Shown here in pieces: positions 1 to 10,742 of a DNA stretch of 64,000 nt. Under the pieces are notes generated by a model that was given only the letters and a program-made list of their open reading frames with translations, searched no databases and was not told the DNA's origin. The position numbers were made by a program, and so were the translations under genes. The stretch's first letter is position 1, and each line of letters opens with the position of its first letter. This stretch comes from Cryptomeria japonica (Eukaryota > Streptophyta > Pinopsida > Cupressales > Cupressaceae), in contig NC_081405.1 of NCBI RefSeq assembly GCF_030272615.1, forward strand, positions 152,066,113 to 152,130,112. The letters are read 5' to 3'.

Positions 1-889
1 GAATAATTTTATGCACTTTGATTTAAATTCATTAAATTTCCACCATACACTTATACAAGATAACAACCATACATGATAACTTAAAGCATGAAACAAAGGA
101 GGCTAAACACATCGCATAACACAGATATGATCTCGGAGTTCACCCCTAAAGGGCTACATCTCCGGGTCTGCTCAACTGCAAGACCCCTCTAGCATTTAAT
201 ATAGTTAGGAATACATAATTAATATGTCTTTTACATCTTTGCCACTTAGGCAAACACAACCAATATACAAATGACCACTTTGATCCAAAAATCCTAATTG
301 ACTTCCACGTAGAGGCAGAACCAACTGAGCATGCAAAAAGGAAAGTACAAGGTTCATTGCCCAACAGTACTCTATTTAGAGACCTAAGACTTAACAGATG
401 CCCCAATTTCAACAACGACAGGTTCCAAACAAATACATCAAGGTTTGCCATCACCTTAAACAAGGCAAATACGGAACTTAAACTTACAAATTTTCCAAAT
501 CGATACATTATCAAACTTCCATTCATTCTACTAGCATATCGATGAAGTAATAACAAAATATACGAAGATAATTTAGATTCATAATCCATACACTCCTATA
601 CTTTAGTTTTCATTTCTAAAATTCCCGGATGATCATAATCATTCAAATCGAAAGACAATACTTATTCCTGAAAAGAAAACTTCTTATTAAAATATATTAT
701 CTAATGTTAACAAAAGTGTTTTATTTCAAAGATAATCAAATAAAAACATCATTTAACCTCGTTTCCAAAAATTACTTTCCTTTTAGAACTGGGTTCCAAA
801 TTTAAATGTTCATTAATATAAGTTTACTAATCCAAGATTATTAAATTTTATTTAATATACAAATTGAAAAGAAATATGCAATCTCCATT

Positions 890-914
890 TTATATATATA
901 TATATATATATATA
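890..914. repeat. (TA)n microsatellite
   Basis: A run of about 12 TA units in otherwise AT-rich sequence. It lies inside the putative minus-strand LTR. Confidence 0.9.
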
Positions 915-1121
915 GCAACTAAAATCTAAAATTTATATAAAATAGATTTACTACAACTTTATTACAACTTCTTTTAATCATATCCCATTGTATTTATTGT
1001 TTTCTTTCATTGTATAAATGTTAATATTATATTTTTTTTTCTCTTAAAAAAATATATATATAAAATAAAAAAAATTAAAACAAAATTTATTTTTTTCTTT
1101 GTGGGAACCCTGGCCTATGGC

Positions 1122-1319
1122 GCAGGTCCCTGCGGCCCACAGTGTGGACGCAGGCCCTGCGAAACCACATTGTGGTCGCAGGTTTCCTGCGACCCATAGT
1201 GTGGACGCAGGCCCTGCGAGCCACACTGTGGTTGCAGGTCTCCCTGCGGCCCACATTGTGGACGCAGGTCCCTGCGGCCCACATTGTGGACGCAGGTCCC
1301 TGCAGACCACAATGTGGCC
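1122..1319. repeat. 28-bp GC-rich minisatellite built from two dyads per unit
   Basis: Seven head-to-tail units of 27-30 bp (starts at 1122, 1150, 1178, 1207, 1234, 1264 and 1292). Each unit holds two palindromes: GCAGG-CCTGC, then a CCACA-TGTGG type. The units differ by point changes and 1-2 bp indels, but the arms mostly change so that pairing is kept. The block is far richer in GC than its AT-rich surroundings. Open frames over it in several phases on both strands arise only because the repeat lacks stops. A GC-rich, partly degenerate flank runs to about 1420. Confidence 0.93.
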
Positions 1320-3164
1320 GCAGAAGATTTGCGAGCCCGTGGGGAGAAGAAGAGAGGGAGGGGGGGAAAATAATGGCGGCGCGAGTTGAGCCTCGGCTCC
1401 TCCGCCTGCCAAACCCTAACGCCCCATTTGATAATAATTTTTTTTTTTTTTAAAAAGAACAATAAACATGGTCAAAGTAGCCATGAAAACAACAGTTTTG
1501 ATACACATTTTTTTTTGTATTTACAGCCAAACAAAAGGGGTTTTTAACAGCTTCTCCCTTTTTTTTTTTGAATGTTTAAGCAAAGAATGGGGAAGATTTT
1601 CTCCTTTCAAAATGTCCAAGAAGCCATGACAAATCTTGAATCCAAGAACAACCAAGCTTTCAAAACTGAAACTAAATCTTAAAGACATTCATGGGCATTA
1701 TCATTACTTTTTCCAGCATTTCATGGAGAACATTTGAACACCAACTTTTCTTTGATCCAACAAATAAATAAAAGGGTAGGTTGGAACCCTACCTCACAAC
1801 GCATTCTGGGCAAGACTTGAAGGAGAGCTCCACCTGCAACTCAAAGCAAAACTCCATTTTCTCCAAAATTCCCCCATCTCCATTTTTTTTCCAAAACAGG
1901 TCACCAAAAGAAAGAACCCCCAAAAATATTTCAAAAACTAGGTTAAATGAGAAACCCCATTTTTTGACCTAATTTTCAATTTCGAATTTAGGCACTTATT
2001 TTTAAAATAAAAGAAAATGAAAAATGGAAATCATTCCTTTCCATTATTCAATACATCTTATTCGCTTTTCTTATTTAAAATCAAAATGCTTCTATTTCTT
2101 ATTTAATTCTAATTTTAATTTCTCCATATTACTTTAGCCAACATTTATATTTTGAACTATTAACAAGGGTAAGGTATTTAAATTAATTTAAATTTCCAAA
2201 AATCAATCCTTTATACTATATCAACTTAACAAGTAAAAAGAATAATTTCCTTTAAATAATAAAATTTACCCTTTTTTTTTTTTCCAAAATGCGAAAATGA
2301 TCAATTTATTTCTATTTCCCAAATGACTTTAAATCCTTCCTTTCTAAAACGCATAACTCATTGAATTCGTTATTTTAAAATTAACTATTAAATTAACTCG
2401 CTATAACATAATAAAGCGACCTTTTTAATAAATGACTAATCTCATGAAAGGAATCTATTTATTCTAATTTTCTCAACTACTAATGCATAAATGAACACAT
2501 TATTTCAATTTAAATGCTTTAAGCTTGCTACAATTATAATTAAAGCGATCTCTTTAAATTAACGATTAATCATATAAAAGAAACTACTTAATTATATTTC
2601 TAAATTACTAATGCGTACATCTACTCATTAAATTGAATTAAATACTTAGGATAACAAACTCCACTTACCCCGCGCAAGGCACACAAATCGAGGAAGTCCA
2701 CCAAATCACACAACACGCAACCCAATGAAAAGAAAGCCCCACGAACCACACACACGATGCTCACCTGACCATGGCTAAGGCAAGACGAGAGTTTTATGAC
2801 CCCCAAATCCGAATTCTGAGGATGGAGGAGGTTTACTCAAACCTGCGAATCCCGTAGGAGATGAACCTCGCCCTAGGCGGTGTTGTACCTGAAATATCCT
2901 GCACCCATGAATCACGCAAGCATACATATACATATACATGTTCAATGAAGGTGCTAGCTCGAGATTTATCACAAGAGTTAGGAAACAATTACATATACAC
3001 AAGAATTGATGCAAAAGCACAATAATAGGTATGCACGATTATTTATATTATCTAAACTACACATTGCACCACGGTTAACCTACCATTCAAGAATGCCACA
3101 TGGGAAGTCAACCAAGGTCAAACGGGTTTTACAAGTCCGACTAGGGTAGGGGCATTACACGAGG

Positions 3165-3660
3165 GTAAAAGACGAAGAAGAGGGAAATATTGATTTTAAT
3201 ATCACTTGATCAACCACTAGTCTCTATTTAGAGTGTTTACTTAACCCAAATCAAACTTAGTTCAATGTGGAATAAAGAACTATAAACGATAGTTAAGTAA
3301 AGCTAATAACACAAATAAGCACAAGGAGAAACAAGGTTGATAACGGAGTTCACCAGACTCTGGCTATGTCTCCGGACTCGCTTGAACACAAATAGATTTA
3401 TTCCTTTTGCAAAATGCTGGGACCTTCTCACAAGTGTTACAAAAGTTATACCTTCACCTTATACAAGGATTCAAGAAGGCAAACACACCTATGACTCTAC
3501 TCCAGACATCATAAGTATCAAGCACTACTTGGCTTTTACAAGAATGACTTGGATCACACTTGGTCCCTGTGGGAATCCAAGAGGAATTGAGATGAAGAAA
3601 ATCCCCTCACCTTCCTCCTCTTTACAATGAGCAAATGAGCTCCTTATATGCAAATTTACA
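3165..3660 (-). mobile_element. Second LTR-like block, minus strand
   Basis: On the minus strand this interval has a TATA-like CATATAAGGA (plus 3641-3650). About 270 bp downstream is the hairpin CGGAG...CTCCG (plus 3344-3374), followed by GTTATCAACC and then the boundary near 3160. The hairpin, including GGTGAACTCCG, resembles the one at 134-164, so both may be the R/U5 part of related LTRs. No protein domain is visible. Ends and target duplications could not be fixed. Confidence 0.25.
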
Positions 3661-3942
3661 TACCCAAAATTAGCTTAGAGTTAATTAATTTTGAGATAAC
3701 TTCTCTATCTCCAAAGATAGAATATCCCATGAAAATCTCCCATTTACAACACTTAACCTCCAATAAAAGCCTCAAGAATATTCACAGCCCGTTATTAACC
3801 CCTTTTCCTAAAATGGGCTTTAACAAAATAACGAGTTTAGGCTTTTTTTTAAGGTAATAAATAAAATCCCTTTTAAATAGGGAATGGGCGGCTAATTCAA
3901 GCTAACAAAACAAATACCAAATCCCTTCTAAGGTGCCGTAAG

Positions 3943-3995
3943 TGGTGCAACGACCAAACAACTTAATGGGAGTTCGTGGCTGAGAGTTCAACTCC
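3943..3995 (+). ncRNA. tRNA-like SINE head (box A/box B), degenerate
   Basis: TGGTGCAACGA at 3943-3953 resembles the pol III box A. AGTTCAACTCC at 3985-3995 resembles box B with one mismatch, and the spacing of about 42 bp is right for a tRNA-derived promoter. No proper cloverleaf forms, so this is a SINE-type relic rather than a tRNA gene. It lies just upstream of a second, better tRNA-like head. Confidence 0.4.
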
Positions 3996-4089
3996 CATGA
4001 GTTCTATTTTGTCTTTAGCATGCTTTGTCTTTTAGTACATTTGTCATGTAGTGAAAAGGTCATATAACATTTCCTTCTTTAAAAAAGAC

Positions 4090-4330
4090 AATGTGGAACA
4101 ATGGTGCATTGGTAAATGTTAAATGTCTTTGGAGGGAAAGCTCATGGGTTCAATACCCATACACAACTTTTATACCAACGAATTGTGTAGCCTTCGAGAT
4201 GCCATGTCACACTATCAGGGGTGCCACATGGCACGCTACTATTTACCAAAATTGTGCCACATGTCTATTGCTAATTGGACTAAATCTGCCTTGTCACTAT
4301 GTTATTGAGTTGACACGTATCAATTGACAA
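4090..4330 (+). mobile_element. tRNA-derived SINE candidate
   Basis: Box A TGGTGCATTGG at 4102-4112 fits TRGYNNANNGG exactly, and box B GGTTCAATACC at 4147-4157 fits GGTTCRANNCC exactly, 45 bp apart. The 3' body and tail cannot be delimited: no clear poly-A or target duplication was found, so the end given is approximate. Possible reasons are age, or fusion with the tRNA-like head 150 bp upstream. Confidence 0.45.
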
Positions 4331-4354
4331 TTGGGTGAAGTATCTCCTCTGCCA

Positions 4355-4370
4355 CATCAGCATGCTGATG
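4355..4370. repeat. 16-bp perfect palindrome
   Basis: CATCAGCATGCTGATG is its own reverse complement. It sits in a non-coding stretch (4160-4715) with no recognised gene. The minus-strand frame at 4374-4631 has no recognisable domain. Confidence 0.8.
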
Positions 4371-4714
4371 TCATCAGGTTGGCTGGTCAACTAAAGTCAA
4401 CCAACTTTGACCAAATATATCTTTTGCATCCAAGCTTCGATTTAGATGAAACGAATGCCATCGAGATCGTCTCGACAAGACCTTCACATTTACACCAACT
4501 TTGACAAGTTTTGGAGAGGTCAAATTTTGACCTCTTACAAGATTTGTGCCTAGGTTTGACCAAAAGTTTGACCAGCCATAACTTGAGAAAACAAACTCCT
4601 TTCGAGCCCGTTCAAGTTGCATCGGGTTCATTTTGATGATCTCTTTGCTTTGGAACTACTCTTGGGATAATTCAGGACACTTCAATTTTTAGTGAGAGAT
4701 CCACTTGGATCAAG

Positions 4715-5180
4715 TAATGCGAAGCTTATTCTGGTAAGGGTCAGAACCAGAACAGTCAGAGCTTGAACCGAAACTCTATCAGGCATAGAAGATGTATTAA
4801 ATGAGTTCAGTCTTATGTTTTATTATTCAAACTGACTGTAGTCAGTGAGACTCTTTTGTGCTAAGTAGTGTGCTCTAGGCTGTAAGCCTTCCTGCATGTG
4901 CAGGCCCCCATATTATGTAATATATTTTCATATGGCCAGTGGATTGATATTGTGGGTCACAAATCCCACCGTGATTTTTCCTCTCTGAGGTTTTCCATGT
5001 ATAATTCTCTGTGTTATGGTATTCATTTGTGTGATTGGCTTATTTATTTATTTACTTCTTTCAATTATATGTGTACTAGTTTACTAGTTGATGAATGCAT
5101 GTTATAATAAGGTCAAAATTGAACACTCTGGTAGAACACTAATTCACCACCCCCTCTCTTAGTGTTCTTGGATTCCAACA
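4715..5180 (+). mobile_element. Element A: 3' part of a type-1 Copia LTR
   Basis: The interval ends with ACCACCCCCTCTCTTAGTG and CCAACA, directly followed by a primer binding site. It carries the U5 block found in the other Copia LTRs here (CACCGTG, then GAGGTTTTCCATGTATAA). It matches 10271-10742 closely, and 32.9-33.4 kb and 37.3-37.7 kb more distantly. Similarity to the 10.3-kb copy fades upstream of about 4715, so the LTR start is missing or too diverged to place. Confidence 0.7.
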
Positions 5181-5182
5181 AT

Positions 5183-5194
5183 TGGTATCCGAGC
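5183..5194 (+). other. Primer binding site of element A
   Basis: TGGTATCCGAGC lies two bases after the LTR end. It is the plant Copia primer site TGGTATCAGAGC (complementary to initiator tRNA-Met) with one changed base. Confidence 0.8.
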
Positions 5195-5248
5195 CTTGTG
5201 CCTCAAAGGAAGTCTAACAGCTTGAGGGAGATCCATAATCGAGAATCC

Positions 5249-5625
5249 ATGGATATGAGTATGGAGAAGCAACTTGAGGTAGCACTTGAAGATTATGATG
5301 ATGAAAGGATGAAGAACTTGAAGTTACAAGATGAATTGGAATTTCTGCCAAGGAATTCATTCTTATCCTACAGGAGAGGTTGTCATCTGTTCAAGCTAGG
5401 AGGAAGGAACTTTTGTAAAATCAGGATAATGAAGAGAAAGATGCCCTTAATGAAAGATGTCAGAAGCTGAGTCAAGAGAATATGGTCATGAGGAACAAAA
5501 TGCAAGCCCTAACTATGAGGATGTCAAAGGAGATTGAAGACCGGAAGATGAATGAAGAAAACCTTGGGAGATCTCTGAAAGATAGATTTGAAGAATGCAT
5601 CCAATTGGTTCATGAAAATGACATG
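5249..5625 (+). pseudogene. Element A gag N-terminal part (coiled coil), truncated
   Basis: The frame starts at ATG 5249 with MDMSMEKQLEVALEDYDDER and is charged and heptad-like, as expected for a coiled coil. It matches the start of the element B gag (33462 onwards; LEVALEDYD and KLQDEL are shared). A frameshift or stop near 5470 breaks it. The match then continues in another phase through DRFEECIQLVHENDM and stops abruptly at about 5625, where sequence related to ORF2 begins. The zinc-knuckle half seen in B and E is absent. Known gag proteins of this kind form the particle and bind RNA; this copy cannot. Confidence 0.65.
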
Positions 5626-5627
5626 TA

Positions 5628-8408
5628 TTGAGAAGAGTGCATGGAGAGCTCATCTGGTTGGATAGACCTTATAAGATCACAAAGGAGACCATTAAGGCCA
5701 TCACCGGTTTGTCACAAATTGGTCAATGTTCAGAGAAAAAGATTTCTAATGATCAGGTTAACAAACTCACTGACGCAACTTTGGACCAACGATCGATGAG
5801 GGTTAGCACCATCACTGATAGAGACATCAGATTCAGAAGCATGATCATTGGGTACAAGGTAACTCAATCCAACCATCTCAATTCTATTTCTAGCTCCTGT
5901 ATATATGCCACACATAAGATCATGAGGGAAAATGAGAAGTTAGATCTTTGTGGATGGATATTAGATGAGTTGTTAATCAACCTTGGGAAGATCAAAGGAG
6001 AGAAGGGGAAATTCTGGTATGGGAATCTTATTGTCTATTTAATGCTATTTTTCATTAATGAAACTCATGTTTTTGGGAAGAGACAACGTGCATTTGATAT
6101 CTTGGGGCAGACAATTGAAACAATTTATTGCTACTTTGGGTAGTTAGCGAGATGATAAGGTTTGGGGTTACTTCAAGGCATTTTAGAAGGCAATGAAATC
6201 TAGAGAGAGGGTTCCTAAACAAATTGTTGAGAAATACTCAACTGAGATCTTCTTAATGGTTCAAAAGGATGAAAACTTAATGGAAGCAGCTAAGCCCTAG
6301 AAGATATGTATAGAAGAAATGGGATATGAGGTTGATGCTCATATTTTGGATGCTTATGCAAAGATGTTGATTGATGCTCCTATTGATGAAGCTGAGAAAT
6401 CCTTTGGTATTGCAGAGAAAAAGAAGCAAGAGGTTCAAGCTGAATTCAACAAGAAGAAGAGGGAGAAACAACAAGGCAAGGCCATCAAATTTGTTGAACA
6501 AGTATCCCAAGACATCAAGGCATTAATGGATGTTGTTCCAGAAAAAGGAAGGAAGAGGAAAGAGCCTGAAGTCTTCATTGAGCCTATTCCATCAGACTTT
6601 GGAACTGAAGATGACAACCTTTAGCATTTAAGAGGGTATTGAGGAAGAAAGGTGAGGAGTCTAAGGAGGAAGCAAGGAAACAACCGGTAAGGAAAGTCAC
6701 AATCAAGGTACCGGCAAAGAAAAGAGCTCCAAAGGAAACACCTTCTGCACCATCCGGTACTAGAAGAAAAAAGAAGATGGATGACATAGACCTTGTAATT
6801 GTATCTGGTAATGTATCTATTATTCCACCTAAGACTTGTGCAGAATTAGTAGATGAAATCACTAAGGATTGTATGTTGAAAAATGTACAATTCTATTATG
6901 AGCACTTAGATGATGATGAACAGAGAGAAGTTGAGGAAGCAGTTTTATTATATCTGGATATATATAAGAAAGCTTTGTTGGAAATTGAGAAGCAAATCCT
7001 GACACAACTATATGACAACCTAGATGCTAGGATATTATCAGCTATAGAGGAGGATAAGAGCATAAAGATTCAAGAGTTATTGACTACTTGTGGATCCATT
7101 ACTCCAAATGAGTTGGATATGACACTTGAGGTTGCAAACATAATTTTTTTTCACAGCAAGAACATGATAGTTAGTCTTATGTTAGGAAGGGTTAATGAGA
7201 CAATTAGTGAGACCCACAAGGCATGGGTTCAATTCTTTGCTGAAAACCCTGGTTTCTATATTTCACCGAAAGCTAAAACTGAGACTACTGACATCCCAGT
7301 TGAAGGGAAAGGCAAAGTTATAGTGGGTACTTCACCCTCAATTTTGAAAGATAATAAGGCATTGGATGTAGAGCCCCCATTAGAATCTAATGTACAAGAC
7401 ATAGAGGAGATATCGACAGATAATGTGGATATACCGACAGATACATAAAATGTACAAGTTGAGGATACAATTCATAAGGAGGAATCGATAGTAACTGATA
7501 CTGCACCAAGTGGCAAAGCCATCAGTGTAAAAGAGGAAGTTAATAAAGTTATTAAACCATCAAAGGAGAAGGGAGAGGTATATGATAGGGAACTGGTAGT
7601 GACCACATCATTATTGTCAATTGACACCTCACTCCAGTAGAGTAGAAGAGCATAACTGAGATGAGTTCTACTGAGCTCATGATGATGGATGCACAAAAGA
7701 TGATGAAGGAAGGATTTGTGGACAAAGGAATTATTGATAAATCAATCCCAATTTGCATAGACTTGTCCCAGAGTGCCAATTTGACAAAGGAGAAGCCCAT
7801 TCGACAAGCTCAAAATAATCACAGAGCACATTTCTAAGGACTGACATGCATTGGAGAGGTTCACACAAGCTAAGAGAGCTACTTTTGATCAAATGATTGA
7901 GTCAGAGAAGAAATAGATTAATGATAAGCTGAAGTTGATTAATAATGCTTTAAAGCAATGTACTAATATTTAAAGAGTATGTTGTAACATTGGTTTACTT
8001 ACAACAGATATAGACAAAGGGATTAAGGATTCACAGGAGAAAATTGTAGGTATAGTCAATTCTTTTGATGGCTCAAATTATTTGACTGCATCTATTGATG
8101 GTCAAATTTTGGTATTGGAAGCTCAAGTTTTGGCTCTTGAGAGGGATAAAGATAAAATTATAAGGAGAGCTAAAGGGCTTGGAGGATTGGTGAGTCCCTG
8201 GCTGGACTCATTGAGTGTACATAAGAAGGAATGCATTGATATGGTTGGCAAGCCCACACTGGCATAGCTTAAGGATAAAGAGTCATATACTCACATGCTT
8301 AATGGACTTGTATCTATTTTCGGCACATTCAAATCAGGTTGGGACACCTATCTAGAGATTTTGGAGAAATCCTATCCGGAAATTTTCAAGTATATTAAGC
8401 TCCGATAA
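5628..8408 (+). pseudogene. Element A ORF2: unidentified retrotransposon protein in place of pol
   Basis: Four collinear blocks (5628-6143, about 6175-6624, 6639-7448 and about 7449-8408) are separated by stops or frameshifts. Block 1 has ELIWLDRPYKITKETIKAITG, then a hydrophobic stretch near WYGNLIVYLMLFF. Block 2 is Lys/Glu-rich and helical. Block 3 opens with a basic region (KKRAPKE, RRKKK, nuclear-signal-like) followed by acidic helices. The last part ends near LVSIFGTFKSGWDTYLEIL. There is no protease DSG, integrase, reverse transcriptase or RNase H motif. A homologous decayed frame lies in element E at 13197-14978. The WLDRPYKIT...TGL layout faintly recalls the putative plant transposon protein domain of other non-autonomous LTR elements; that link is a guess. 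Confidence 0.6.
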
Positions 8409-8651
8409 GGTGTTTTGGGACACATTCTTTGTACATAATTACATTCTTCATCCCGGTTTTGGGTATTTTTTTTGGAATTGATGTCAAAGGGGGAGGTATA
8501 GGTGAAAAATATATTCTTGACATTAGGAGATATGGATTAATTTGTACAGATCATGATCACAGATGGATATTTAGCTTAGGGGGAGCAGTCTCAAGGTGAA
8601 ATCGGTGGATGGAAACCATTATCATTTTTCACATGAGTGTTGCCATCAATT

Positions 8652-8665
8652 CCAAAGGGGGAGAT
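8652..8665 (+). other. Polypurine tract before LTR type 2
   Basis: CCAAAGGGGGAGAT directly precedes the TGTTGG LTR start. The same tract precedes the 3' LTRs of elements C and E, and a variant precedes that of B. Confidence 0.8.
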
Positions 8666-10105
8666 TGTTGGCAATTGACACTCATTTTTTTGGTTTCATA
8701 TGTTGTCATTGATGGCAACATGTTCTGGTTTCATTCTTTGGTTTGGTTGTTCACTGACACACTTCACCGGCACTGGTACCGATACCGATAGGTATCTTCA
8801 CCGGTAGGAAGGATTCTTTGGATACCAGCATTGCAGACCGACATGACTCACATTCAGGTTATCAACATAGGAGGTTGGCATCATTTGGGAGATCTGACAA
8901 TCGACAATTGATTTTGATATTTATGTATATATGTATTTGTTGGCATTTTTGATGTTTATGTTGTGGTTGTCATTGAGGGACACACACTTGCTTTGAGATC
9001 ACTTTCTATGTATGAGTTATGCTCAACTGGTATTTGTTCCAAACTGGTATTATGTATTATAGTCTTTAGGCTATCGGTGTTTTGTAGAAAGTGTTTACCG
9101 ATCTCAAGCGGTATGAAGACCTCAAGCAGTTCGAGGATCTCAAGCAGAGCGAAGAAACTAAATCGACAGTTATCATTTTCCTACTCTTCATTTTTGGCCA
9201 ACCGGTAATACTCTATGATGAGTTACCAATCGATAATCGGTAAAGTTGTATGAACCGGTAATACTCTGTGATGAGTTACCAACTGGTATTTTTGTGATGA
9301 GTTACCATCCACTGACACTTTGACAGTGATTTGTGTCGTGTTATCAAATGTGTCTAGATCCAATGAACCTAGGAACTTGCAATGTAATCCTATTGGACCG
9401 AGATGAAATCAGATTTCTTTTTAAGGACATCATGTCTAGGGTTTTAAGAGATGTAGCTGTTAGGGTTTTTGGTGGTTGATGAGTTTTTGTATGTGTGATC
9501 TTTGAAGAGAAGATCAAGTTTGTGTGTTGTAACAAAGTGTGGATTTATTGAAGACTGAAGTAATGCTAAAATGCATTAGCAATGAGCTATCATGGATCTA
9601 ACCAAGCAGACTGTGCTATTTGCTAGATCATTCACTTGCTGATTACTCACATCTTTGACAAGTCTGAAACCCTTAACCGGGTAGGCCCACAAAAGCCTTT
9701 TTACATCCTCTAATAAGGTGGTTTAGATATGTGGATCTGAAATCCTCTCACAATGTAGTCTTTAATCAGACTTATCTCCTAACAGAGATTGAGATTCCTA
9801 ACAGGATCTATTTTGGTGAAGAACATTGTTTGACCTTAACCGGTCTGGTTACTATTCTGCAGATAGTTACTTGTGAGTTTCATCTCACCATGGTTTTTCC
9901 CATTTGGGTTTCCACGTCAAAATCTCTTGTATTATGGTGATTGTGCTTCTGTGGGTGAATGCCTTATTTGTTGTTTGGTTTGCATTTGTGTTAACAGGTT
10001 TATTAGTAAAACTGTTATACCGGTTTACTGCTATATTGTTTAAGTGTTTAAGTTCAGTATTATTTGGTATACTAATTCACACCCCCCCCCTCTTAGTATT
10101 CATCA
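8666..10105 (+). mobile_element. Element A: type-2 Copia LTR (3' LTR of the ORF2 part)
   Basis: It starts TGTTGGCAATTGACAC right after a polypurine tract and ends in a C-run, CTCTTAGTATTCATCA. The U5 block CACCATGGTTTTTCCC...GGGTTTCCACGT is at about 9887-9919. Inside are short tandem repeats: a 53-bp unit with CCGGTAATACTCT (9202 and 9254, plus a partial third) and a 20-bp CTCAAGC unit near 9104-9150. It differs from the type-1 LTR that starts this element and from the one that follows it. Confidence 0.7.
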
Positions 10106-10742
10106 GTATTGAGTTGACATGTATAATCGTTTTGTAATTATCGATGTAAGCCAACATGAGTTATGAAAGATTGTAAGGGTATATAGGTCAGTTGATTAGA
10201 TCATTTTGTGATAAGAGAAATAAAATGATAATATAGGATATGATGGTAATGATTGTAATTGAGGATTAGTAATGTGAAGGTTATTCCGGTAAGGGTTTAG
10301 GGCTGCAGAAGCAGAGCAATCAGAGCTTGAATCAGAACTCTATCAGGCATAACAAAGGCATTAAATGAGTTCAATATTATGTTTTATTATTGAAAGTGAC
10401 TGTAGTCAGTGACACTCTTTTGTGTTGAACAGTGTGCTCTAGGTTGTAAGCCTTACTGCATGTGTAGGCCCCCATATTATGTAATATCTTTTCATATGGC
10501 CAATGGATTGATATTGTGGGTCACAAATCCCACCATGTTTTTTCCTCTTTGAGGTTTTCTATGTATAATTATCTATGTTATGGTATTCATTTGTGTGATT
10601 GGCTTATTGATTTCTTTACTTCTTTCAATTGTGTGTGTACCGATTTACCGATTGGTGAATGCATGCTATAATAAGGTTAAAATTGAACATTCTGGTAGAA
10701 CATTGATTCACCCCCCCCTCTCAGTGTTCTTGGATTCCAACA
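10106..10742 (+). mobile_element. Partial type-1 Copia LTR
   Basis: From 10271 on it aligns with 4715-5180, and it ends at the same CTTGGATTCCAACA. A TATA-like GGGTATATAGG near 10175 and the U5 block near 10530 suggest it runs from late U3 to the LTR end, but the TGTTGG start is missing. No primer site follows it, so it takes the 3' position. Confidence 0.6.

Larger units (their letters stand above)
1..3159 (-). mobile_element. Possible long LTR (Gypsy-like), left part outside the window
   Basis: Read on the minus strand, the sequence starting at 3159 is TGTAATGCCCC, a common way for long plant LTRs to begin. About 3 kb further on is a compact hairpin (plus 134-164) with arms CGGAG and CTCCG, similar to a hairpin at 3344-3374. 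No purine tract precedes 3159 on the minus strand, so this would be a 5' or solo LTR. Most of the interval is AT-rich and non-coding; the short frames in it show no known domain. The right boundary rests on one motif and the left boundary is not in view, so the call is tentative. Confidence 0.25.

Noticed and set aside
146-589. 147-residue minus-strand frame near the left end
   Set aside because: No domain, odd composition (Leu/Ser/Phe-rich) and it overlaps the putative LTR hairpin. Likely a chance frame.
1044-1462. Several open frames of 65-122 residues on both strands
   Set aside because: They all cross the 28-bp minisatellite, whose unit lacks stops in several phases. The peptides are repeat translations.
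4091-4160. A functional tRNA gene
   Set aside because: Boxes A and B are good, but no acceptor stem or cloverleaf can be drawn. A SINE head is the better reading.
8666-10742. A single 2.1-kb LTR ending element A
   Set aside because: There are two U5 blocks and two C-run ends (about 10083 and 10710), so two LTR pieces fit better than one.
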